Positions 39,923 through 46,967 of a stretch of DNA of 64,000 bases are shown in pieces; position 1 is the stretch's first letter; every line of letters starts with the position of its first letter. The translations under genes were made by a program, and so were the position numbers. The notes beneath the pieces were generated by a model. It did not search any database and was not told the origin of the DNA. It worked only from the letters and a program-made list of their open reading frames with translations. Source of the stretch: Sphaerisporangium sp040649355 (GTDB lineage Bacteria; Actinomycetota; Actinomycetes; Streptosporangiales; Streptosporangiaceae); contig NZ_JBICTU010000001.1 in assembly GCF_043197795.1 (NCBI RefSeq), forward strand, positions 62,001-126,000, written 5' to 3'.

Positions 39923-40134
39923 GCCGTCACCCCGAGGAAGTGCCGCAGGTAGCGGGTGTCGATGTTGGCCAGCGAGAGCAGCACGAAGAAGTCGGCCGCG
40001 CCGAAGGCGGGGTCGTGCGCGGGCGCGCCGCAGATCCACGAACCGAGCCTCAGGTAGCCGCGCAGCAGCTTCGGCATCACGAACTCGCCCGGACGCGGCA
40101 CGCCCTCGCCGGACCAGGGGGTGCGCGGCGTCAC
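39919..40134 (-). pseudogene. C-terminal fragment of OlsB-like N-acyltransferase
   Basis: This frame encodes the missing C-terminus of the acyltransferase that starts at 40727. It contains MPKLLRGYLRLGSWICGAP and ADFFVLLSLANIDTRYLRHF, the conserved tail of the OlsB/hemolysin-like (PF13444-type) family. A GTG at 40134 overlaps the upstream stop by four bases, so a separate 71-residue peptide could be translated. In the family this part is fused to the acetyltransferase domain. The same frame extends upstream to LGPEEYRVTP, which also belongs to the family sequence, so the break is a frameshift rather than a natural gene boundary. Confidence 0.75.
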
Positions 40135-40727
40135 GCGGTACTCCTCCGGCCCGAGGGGATCCGGTCGAGCACGCCCGCGGCCGTCGCCCCGCCGTCGTCC
40201 AGCGGGATCGAGCAGCACCCCCCGAGCCAGGTGTAGCCCCCGCTGACCATGTACCGGGCGATCCCCGCCCACATCAGCCCGACCACCGTTCCACCGCGAT
40301 GGTCGGGGTGAACGCACGTACGCCCGACCTCGACCATGCCCTGGCGGATGCCGGCCAGCGCCGACAGGTCGAACTCGCTGTCTGAGTAGAGCCGGTCGGC
40401 CCGGCCCGGCGCCAGCATCCGGTACGTCCCGACCACCGTGTCGCCGGAGCGCACGAGCAGGTGGTCGCAGTAGGTGTCGAACCGGTCCACGTCCAGCCCG
40501 GAGATCGGAGAGTCCAGGCGGGCCCCCATCTCCTCGGCGAACACCTCGTAGCGGAGCCGTTGGGCCGCCCGCATGTCGGCGGCGGTCCTGGCGAGCCCCA
40601 CGGTGTAGCGGCCGCGCGCGTCGGACAGGACTCGTTCGTCGAGACGGACACGGGGATCGGGCCCGGATTCCGTGAGGGCGCCGACGCTGCTCACGCCGTG
40701 GACGGGATGGGCAAAAGCCTGGGTCAT
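40131..40727 (-). pseudogene. OlsB-like ornithine N-acyltransferase, N-terminal part, frameshifted
   Basis: A 198-residue frame encoding most of a GNAT-fold acyltransferase: RYEVFAEEMGARLDS, GLDVDRFDTYCDHLLV, VGTYRMLAPGRA, EVGRTCVHPDHRGG and WLGGCCSIPLDDGGATAAG. After GVLDRI the frame reads into unrelated residues and stops (SGRRSTA). The expected continuation LGPEEYRV appears in the next frame only two bases later. Relative to the family about four residues are missing, so a deletion of roughly ten bases at about 40155-40165 explains the break. The ATG has GGAGG seven bases upstream. It is followed by olsA. Either the gene is dead or two fragments are co-translated. Confidence 0.75.
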
Positions 40728-40839
40728 GGCATGCCTCCTCATGTGGCACACCCATGAAGACATGGGCAGATGGCCATCTGCCGTCCGTATGGTGAACCGC
40801 TTGCACGCTCACTCTGAGCGGTCGGTAGCGTTGTCCGCG

Positions 40840-42078
40840 ATGAAGCAGAGAACGCTTTTGATCACGCTGACCGGCCCCGACCGGCCTGGAGTGACATCCA
40901 GGTTGTTCACCGTGCTGGCCTCATTTCCCGTCAACGTCGCCGACGTCGAGCAGGTCGTGATTCGCGGCCGGCTGATCCTCGGCGTTCTTGTCTCGTACGC
41001 CGGCGGGCCGCCGACCGGCACCGGCGGCACGCTCGGCGCCATGTGGGCCGCGGTGGAGCGCGTCGCGGAGGACCTCGGCATGGAGGTCGAGCTGACCACC
41101 GGCTCCGACCTGAAGGAGAAGCGCCGAAGGGGGCGCCTCCACGTGACCGTCCTCGGCAACCCCCTGCAACCCGCCGCCATGGCCGGGATCGCGGGCCGCA
41201 TCGCCGCGGCCGGGGCCAACATCGACCGCATCGAACGGCTGGCGCTCCTGCCGGTCACCTGCATCGAGCTGGCGATCTCCGGGGCCGACTCCGTCGCGCT
41301 GCGCGCCGAGCTGACCGCCGAGGCCGTGCTCCAGCAGGTCGACGTCGCCGTGCAGCGCTCCGGCCTCCACCGCAGGGCCAAGCGGCTGATCGTGATGGAC
41401 GTCGACTCCACGCTCATCCAGGGCGAGGTGATCGAGCTGCTGGCCCGCCACGCGGGCTGCATGGACGAGGTGGAGAAGATCACCACGTCCGCCATGCGCG
41501 GCGAGCTCGACTTCGCGGCCTCGCTGCGCGAGCGCGTGGCGCTGCTCGAAGGGCTCCCTGAGAGCGTCTTCGACCTCGTCCGCAAGGAGGTCGTGCTGAC
41601 TCCTGGGGCTCGCACCCTGGTGCGCACCCTGAAGCGGCTCGACTACCGCTTCGCCATCGTCAGCGGCGGCTTCACGCAGATCACCGACTCGCTGGTCTCC
41701 GAGCTCGGCATCGACTACTCCGCCGCCAACACCCTTGAGGTGGTCGACGGCAAGCTCACCGGCCGCGTGGTGGGCGAGATCGTCGACCGTCCCGGCAAGG
41801 CACGCGCCCTGGAACGGTTCGCCCAGCAGGCGGGCATCCCCATCAGCCAGACCGTGGCGATCGGCGACGGCGCCAACGACCTCGACATGATCGCCGCCGC
41901 GGGGCTGGGCATCGCCTTCAACGCCAAGCCCGTGCTGCGTCAGGCCGCCGACGCCGCGGTGAACGTGCCCTACCTGGACGCGATCCTGTACCTGCTCGGC
42001 ATCTCACGCGACGAGGTCGAGGCCGCCGACGCCGAGGACGGCCTGCCGCCGCAGGGGCCCACCCTGCCCCCTGAGTGA
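40840..42078 (+). CDS. serB: Phosphoserine phosphatase with N-terminal ACT domains
   Basis: A 412-residue enzyme for the last step of serine synthesis. Two ACT-like regulatory modules occupy about residues 1-170 (LLITLTGPDRPGVTSRLF, LHVTVLGNPLQPAAMAGI). The HAD phosphatase domain has the nucleophile DVDSTLIQGE near residue 188, motif II in IVSGGFTQIT, and motif III GDGANDLDM near residue 348. The ATG begins MKQRTLLITLTG; TAGCGT (40826-40831) lies eight bases before it and no ribosome site is seen. It is divergent from the olsB fragment. Serine feedback through the ACT domains is known for related enzymes. Confidence 0.96.
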   Translation: MKQRTLLITLTGPDRPGVTSRLFTVLASFPVNVADVEQVVIRGRLILGVLVSYAGGPPTGTGGTLGAMWAAVERVAEDLGMEVELTTGSDLKEKRRRGRLHVTVLGNPLQPAAMAGIAGRIAAAGANIDRIERLALLPVTCIELAISGADSVALRAELTAEAVLQQVDVAVQRSGLHRRAKRLIVMDVDSTLIQGEVIELLARHAGCMDEVEKITTSAMRGELDFAASLRERVALLEGLPESVFDLVRKEVVLTPGARTLVRTLKRLDYRFAIVSGGFTQITDSLVSELGIDYSAANTLEVVDGKLTGRVVGEIVDRPGKARALERFAQQAGIPISQTVAIGDGANDLDMIAAAGLGIAFNAKPVLRQAADAAVNVPYLDAILYLLGISRDEVEAADAEDGLPPQGPTLPPE

Positions 42079-42162
42079 CCCTCAGGCCTGGCGGGTCCTT
42101 GGGGTCCGGCCAGGCCCGCGGTCCTCGGGGTCGCAGCCGGTCTGCGGTCTTCGGGGTCGCGG

Positions 42163-42651
42163 CTAGGCCGGGCGGTCCTTGGGGTTCCAGCGGCTGACCA
42201 GGCGCCCGTCTCCCGGGCCGAGGTCCGCCCAGCCGCCCGTCTCCAGCACGGCGAAGGCGCCGGGCGGGAAGCCCTCGTCGTCGTGGGAGAGGGTGAGGTT
42301 CATGATCAGCTCGTGTACGCCGGGATTGTGCCCCACCAGCAGGAGCGTCGACACCTCGTCATCGGTGCGTCCGATGAGCTCCAGCAGCTCGTCGGGGTAC
42401 GCCTCGTAGATCTCGCTCTCCAGGTGCACCGGGGCGTCCGGGGCGAGGCCGGCCAGAGCGAGCTCGGCGGTCTGCCGGGTCCTCGTGGACGGCGAGCACA
42501 GCACCAGATCGGGTGACAGGCCCATCTGTCTCAGGGTCTCACCGGCCCGCCCGGCGTCCTGCTCGCCGCGATCGGTCAGGGGACGTTCCCTGTCGGCCAG
42601 CCCGGGCACGTGCGCGGCCTTGGCATGTCTCAGGACGATGAGCGTGTTCAC
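42163..42651 (-). CDS. sixA: SixA-type histidine phosphatase
   Basis: A 162-residue member of the histidine phosphatase superfamily. The phosphoacceptor His is in LIVLRHAKAA at residue 8, and the second His in LLVGHNPGVHEL near residue 109. The Arg at CSPSTRTRQTAEL also matches. SixA of E. coli removes phosphate from a phosphotransferase-system protein. The actinobacterial homologues are uncharacterised, so the symbol indicates family only. The gene stands alone. The 84-bp spacer to serB has two copies of a GCGGTCYTCGGGGTCGC repeat. Confidence 0.88.
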   Translation of the reverse strand: MNTLIVLRHAKAAHVPGLADRERPLTDRGEQDAGRAGETLRQMGLSPDLVLCSPSTRTRQTAELALAGLAPDAPVHLESEIYEAYPDELLELIGRTDDEVSTLLLVGHNPGVHELIMNLTLSHDDEGFPPGAFAVLETGGWADLGPGDGRLVSRWNPKDRPA

Positions 42652-42838
42652 TCCCCCAACTATCCCATTACACGCGTACGGCTACCGCCCTGATCGGACG
42701 GTAGCCGTACGTTCTTGGGAAAGGCTTCCCGGGCACCGCGCCTGGCGCCCCCGGCCTTCACCGGGTCTTGCCAGGCACTAGGTCAGGCACTAGGTCAGGC
42801 CGGGGCTGTGACTGGGTCAGGCCGGGACGAGACTGGGG

Positions 42839-45175
42839 TCAGCTCGACACCTTCTCGGTCTCGACCTTCTCGCTCTCGTCGCCGTTGGCCGTGGCGATGG
42901 TGTTCGAGCGCCGCTTGGAGACGACGATGGCACCGACCACGATCACGACCGCGACCACCGTGACGCCGATGCGCAGCACCGCGTTGTCGGCGTACGTGAC
43001 GACGGCGGGAGCGATGAGCAGGGCCACGAGGTTCATGACCTTGATCAGCGGGTTGATCGCCGGACCGGCGGTGTCCTTGAACGGGTCACCGACGGTGTCA
43101 CCGATGATCGTGGCCTCGTGCGCGGCCGAACCCTTGCCTCCGTGGTGGCCGTCCTCGACGAGCTTCTTGGCGTTGTCCCAGGCGCCACCGGAGTTGGCCA
43201 GGAACACCGCCATCAGCGTGCCGCAGGCGATCGCGCCAGCGAGGTAGGCGCCGAGCGGCCCGTACCCGAGGGCGAAGCCGACCGCGATCGGCGTCATGAC
43301 GGCGAGCAGGCCGGGCGTGGCCAGCTCGCGCAGCGAGTCACGGGTGCAGATGTCCACCACGCGGCCGTAGTCGGGCAGCTCGGTGCCGGCCATGATGCCC
43401 GGCTTGGTGCGGAACTGCTCACGCACCTCGAACACGACCCGCCCGGCCGCGCGGCCCACGGCGCTGATGGCGAGCCCGGAGAACAGGAACACCACCGCCG
43501 CGCCGATGATCAGGCCGACGAGCACGTTGGGCGAGTCGACGCTGAGGCTGAACGTGCTGAAGGTGCCCAGCGCCTCCTTGACCCCGGCGCTCGCCTTGGC
43601 CAGTTCGAGCTCGACCGCCGTACGGAACGAGCCGAACAGCGCGGTCGCCGCGAGCACGGCCGTCGCGATCGCGATGCCCTTGGTGATCGCCTTGGTGGTG
43701 TTGCCCACCGCGTCGAGGGAGGTGAGGATGCGAGCGCCCTCGCCCTCGACGTCGCCGGACATCTCGGCGATGCCCTGGGCGTTGTCGGAGACCGGGCCGA
43801 AGGTGTCCATGGACACGATCACGCCGACGGTGGTGAGCAGGCCGGTGCCGGCCAGGGCGACCGCGAACAGCGCCACGGTCACGTTGCCGAAGCCCAGCAG
43901 GAACGCCCCGTACACCGCACCGCCGATGAGCAGCGCGGAGTAGACGGCCGACTCCAGCCCGACGGCGATCCCGGACAGGATGACGGTGGCGGGACCGGTC
44001 AGCGAGCTCTCACCGATGTCCTTGACCGGACGGCGGTTCGTCTCGGTGAAGTACCCGGTGAGCACCTGGATGGCGCTCGCCAGGACCAGGCCGATCAGCA
44101 CCGCGCCGATGGCGATCAGGCGCGGGTCGGAGTTCAGGCCGGCGATGCTGTCGCTGACGTCGGTGAGCTGCGAGAAGGAGCTCGGCAGGTAGGCGAACGC
44201 CGCGACCGCGACCAGGACGGCCGAGATCGCCGCCGAGATGAAGAACCCGCGGTTGATGGCCGCCATGCCGTTGCGGTCGCCGCTCCGGGGAGCCGTGGTG
44301 AAGATGCCGATGATCGCGGTGAGCACACCGATCATGGGAACGATCAGCGGGAACACCAGGCCCTCGGTGCCGAAGGCTGCCTTGCCGAGGATGAGGCTCG
44401 CGACCAGCATGACCGCGTAGGACTCGAACAGGTCGGCCGCCATGCCGGCGCAGTCGCCGACGTTGTCGCCCACGTTGTCGGCGATGGTGGCGGCGTTGCG
44501 CGGGTCGTCCTCGGGGATCCCCTGCTCGACCTTGCCGACCAGGTCGGCGCCCACGTCGGCGGCCTTGGTGAAGATGCCGCCGCCGACTCGCATGAACATC
44601 GCGAGCAGCGCCGCGCCGAAGCCGAAGCCCTCAAGCACGCTCGGGGCGTCGCCCTTGTAGACGAACACCACGATCGCGGCGCCCAGCAGGCCGAGCCCGA
44701 CGGTGAACATGCCGGCCACGCCACCGGTACGGAAGGCGATGCGCATCGCGACCTTCTCGCCCGCGTCACGGGCGGCGGCGGCGACGCGGACGTTCCCGCG
44801 CACGGCAAGCCACATGCCCATGAAGCCGGTCAGCGCGGAGAACACCGCGCCGACCACGAAGAACACCGACCGGCCGATGGCCACGCCGGTCGTCTCCGCG
44901 GGAAGCAGGAAGAGCAGGAACGGGATGATCACTACGAAGATCGCAAGTGTCCGGAACTGCCGCGTGAGATACGCGGCGGCGCCTTCCTGTACGGCTCGCG
45001 AGATGTTCTGCATCCGCTCGGTGCCTTGACCGGCGGCGAGCACCTCTCTGACGAGACCACCGGCGACGGCGAGCGCGAGCAGCGCCACCGCGGCCACCAC
45101 GATCACGATCGTGAGATGGGAACCACTAAGGGATACCGCTGCGGCGTCGTCAGCGGCGAGATAGAGCCTAGACAT
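42839..45175 (-). CDS. hppA: Membrane proton-translocating pyrophosphatase
   Basis: A 778-residue membrane protein with about 16 helices that pumps protons using pyrophosphate hydrolysis. Catalytic motifs are present: DVGADLVGKVEQGIPEDDPR, DNVGDNVGD and the C-terminal DTVGDPFKDTAGPA. The sequence GNTTKAITKG has Lys and Thr at the two positions that mark the potassium-independent, proton-pumping class. The ATG start follows a purine-rich site. A long noncoding stretch of 813 bp lies upstream. In Streptomyces this gene is next to bldG, as here. Confidence 0.97.
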   Translation of the reverse strand: MSRLYLAADDAAAVSLSGSHLTIVIVVAAVALLALAVAGGLVREVLAAGQGTERMQNISRAVQEGAAAYLTRQFRTLAIFVVIIPFLLFLLPAETTGVAIGRSVFFVVGAVFSALTGFMGMWLAVRGNVRVAAAARDAGEKVAMRIAFRTGGVAGMFTVGLGLLGAAIVVFVYKGDAPSVLEGFGFGAALLAMFMRVGGGIFTKAADVGADLVGKVEQGIPEDDPRNAATIADNVGDNVGDCAGMAADLFESYAVMLVASLILGKAAFGTEGLVFPLIVPMIGVLTAIIGIFTTAPRSGDRNGMAAINRGFFISAAISAVLVAVAAFAYLPSSFSQLTDVSDSIAGLNSDPRLIAIGAVLIGLVLASAIQVLTGYFTETNRRPVKDIGESSLTGPATVILSGIAVGLESAVYSALLIGGAVYGAFLLGFGNVTVALFAVALAGTGLLTTVGVIVSMDTFGPVSDNAQGIAEMSGDVEGEGARILTSLDAVGNTTKAITKGIAIATAVLAATALFGSFRTAVELELAKASAGVKEALGTFSTFSLSVDSPNVLVGLIIGAAVVFLFSGLAISAVGRAAGRVVFEVREQFRTKPGIMAGTELPDYGRVVDICTRDSLRELATPGLLAVMTPIAVGFALGYGPLGAYLAGAIACGTLMAVFLANSGGAWDNAKKLVEDGHHGGKGSAAHEATIIGDTVGDPFKDTAGPAINPLIKVMNLVALLIAPAVVTYADNAVLRIGVTVVAVVIVVGAIVVSKRRSNTIATANGDESEKVETEKVSS

Positions 45176-45988
45176 CCGTCCTCCTCGGCCAGACGGGTAG
45201 GTCCACGCGCGGACCGCGCAGCGAAGTCAGTCGGGGGGGCGGCGCGCATCCGAGCTGGATTGGCAGTGCCGCTTCCGGTAGCGTCCGCAGACCTGCCCGC
45301 AGGGCGACGTCGATCTGCGGGGACAAAACCTTGGCCGGTGCGGGGAGTCTACGCAGGCACGCGCGAGATATGAAGCCTCTTCAGCCAGCCAATTAGGCAC
45401 TCGTCCAGTAAGCGACGCGGCTTTGCCCAGTAACAACGCGGTTTTCCCCGCCCGGCCCGCCGCGACGTCCGGATTACGGACAGTCCTTTATTGCCAAATT
45501 ATTAGGCCCTATAGACCTACGGACATGCCGAAACCCAGCACCGAACCGGTCGGCGCTCGCCCGGGAGTCGGGAATGATCCCCTTGACCTGCGGGGACCCC
45601 AGGTACGCGAGCCGGCGCCGCGAACGCGAGTCGTCCGGGCATACGCGGGCGTACGCGAGTGGTCCGGCGTAGGCGAGTCGTCCGGGCGTACGCGAAAGGG
45701 AGCCCACGGCGCGGGAGCCTCTCGGACGTACACGAGGGGAAGTTCCAACACGGAGGAATTCCGCCCGGGACGTACGGACCGGTCGCGCGGGCGAGCTGGT
45801 GGGCACCGTGCCGGAGGGAGGCACCCGACCTGGCTCGGGAGTTGTCCGAGCTGGTCGGGCGGACGTCTTCGCCGCTTCAGGCGGTCACCCCGGGCAGCCC
45901 TTCAGTCGGCCGCTGCGGGTGATCGCTTCAAGCGGATGGCCAAGTGACCGCTGCGAGCGGCTGCTCAAGCGGTCTCCTGGAAGCCGTT
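45176..45988. other. 813-bp intergenic region with two sets of short repeats, no gene seen
   Basis: Between hppA and the anti-sigma gene (both minus strand) no frame has gene-like composition. Copies of GCGAGTSGTCCGG occur near 45626, 45655 and 45673, embedded in further GTACGCGAG-like units. TCAAGCGG occurs at 45928, 45965 and 45989, the last running into the anti-sigma stop codon. An AT-rich patch at 45478-45530 contains TTTATTGCCAAATTATTAGG and may be a promoter for hppA or a small RNA. Nothing more can be supported. Confidence 0.55.
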
Positions 45989-46459
45989 TCAAGCGGTGGC
46001 GAAGCCGGTGGTGGCCGCGGGCCAGCTCATCCTGATCCGCAGCCCTTTCGCACTCGGATACACCTCGACGTCATCCGCCAGCGCGGCGATGACGGCGATG
46101 CCGAACCCGGACATCAGCGTGTCGGCGGGGAGAAGGCTGGCCAACGCGGTGCCGTTGACCGGCGTTGGCGCCCCATCCTCATCCATGTACGCCTGTTCCA
46201 GGTCGTCACTCGGTGCCGAGTCGGTGACCGTGACCTCGAAGCGTCCCGACTCGTCGCACAACTCGATGCGGATCGGCTCGCCGGGGCAGTGAACGCGATG
46301 TGCCTCCACTGCCCGCGAGCAGGCCTCACCCACAGCGAGCCGCACTTCGTCCAGCAACGCCTCCGCGACTCCAGTGCGGCGGGCGATGGCCGTAGCGACC
46401 AGCCGCGCCGTGCGCACGTGAGCCGGAAGTGCGCTGAACGTCAGCTCAACGGTGGCCAT
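45989..46459 (-). CDS. Anti-sigma-factor-type ATP-binding protein (RsbW/SpoIIAB family), BldG partner
   Basis: A 156-residue GHKL-fold protein. The N-box region reads LLDEVRLAVGEACSRAVEAH, and the later glycine box is SGFGIAVIAALADDVEV. The Asn normally found in the N-box (EACxN) is Arg here, so ATP binding or kinase activity may be changed. It lies two bases after bldG in the same direction. In Streptomyces the equivalent gene, next to bldG, encodes an anti-sigma factor (ApgA/UshX in the literature, as I recall). It should bind BldG and one or more stress sigma factors. Confidence 0.88.
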   Translation of the reverse strand: MATVELTFSALPAHVRTARLVATAIARRTGVAEALLDEVRLAVGEACSRAVEAHRVHCPGEPIRIELCDESGRFEVTVTDSAPSDDLEQAYMDEDGAPTPVNGTALASLLPADTLMSGFGIAVIAALADDVEVYPSAKGLRIRMSWPAATTGFATA

Positions 46460-46461
46460 GA

Positions 46462-46812
46462 CTACTTGTCTCGGCCGTGAGCTTCCTTGGCCTCTTCGAC
46501 CGAGGCGTAAATCCCGAAGACCTTGGTGAGACCGGTGATCCGGAAGATCTTCAGGATGCGCTCCTGCGTACAGACGAGCTCCAGGGAGCCGTCGTGCGCA
46601 CGAACGCGCTTGAGCCCGCCGACCAGGACGCCAAGTCCAGTGGAATCCAGGAAGTCCACCTTCTCCATGTTGACGAGAAGGTGGAAGTTACCCTTGTTGA
46701 CCAGGTCGATCAGCAGCTCACGCAGCCTCGGCGCGGTATAGACGTCGATCTCACCCTCGACTTCCACGATGGTGAGTCGGTCTTCAGTGTGGTGGTCCAA
46801 CTTCAGATCCAC
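46462..46812 (-). CDS. bldG: Anti-sigma factor antagonist BldG (STAS domain)
   Basis: A 116-residue STAS protein, nearly collinear with Streptomyces BldG. Examples are VEGEIDVYTAPRLRELL, the phosphorylation site FLDSTGLGVLVGGLKRVR with Ser 57, and RILKIFRITGLTKVF. BldG controls development and antibiotic production in Streptomyces by binding anti-sigma factors when its Ser is unphosphorylated. The GTG at 46812 has GGAGG before it; the longer frame is unsupported. It shares its upstream region with the divergent helicase gene, where a perfect inverted repeat lies. Confidence 0.95.
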   Translation of the reverse strand: MDLKLDHHTEDRLTIVEVEGEIDVYTAPRLRELLIDLVNKGNFHLLVNMEKVDFLDSTGLGVLVGGLKRVRAHDGSLELVCTQERILKIFRITGLTKVFGIYASVEEAKEAHGRDK

Positions 46813-46861
46813 AGATCCTCCAGCGCCTTGCCTGCCGAGTCCACGACGAGGGGTCTGACAT

Positions 46862-46882
46862 GCTGGGACCCCAAGTCCCAGC
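46862..46882. promoter_or_regulatory. Perfect inverted repeat GCTGGGAC-N5-GTCCCAGC between bldG and helicase genes
   Basis: Eight-base arms (46862-46869 and 46875-46882) lie in the 155-bp divergent spacer, 50 bp upstream of bldG. A TATACG hexamer (46931-46936) on the plus strand is a likely helicase -10. The repeat is well placed to be an operator for bldG, or both genes. Confidence 0.6.
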
Positions 46883-46967
46883 GCGCAATACCCTGACGCG
46901 CGGCATTCAACCACGCCCCGCCTTCGTGTCTATACGAAATCACGACTCCGGGCGACTCTCCCCCAAG

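Noticed and set aside
40131..40727. olsB break as a natural two-gene arrangement from the family
   Set aside because: Family members are fused and LGPEEYRV in the second frame lies upstream of the possible GTG restart, so a frameshift is the simpler reading; sequencing error remains possible.
43118..45373. 751-codon plus-strand frame opposite hppA
   Set aside because: Composition is a high-GC antisense shadow without domains; the minus strand is an unmistakable pyrophosphatase.
45423..45947. 174-codon plus-strand frame in the hppA-rsbW spacer
   Set aside because: Ser/Arg/Thr-rich with repeat-derived segments and no ribosome site; third-position GC bias is not gene-like.
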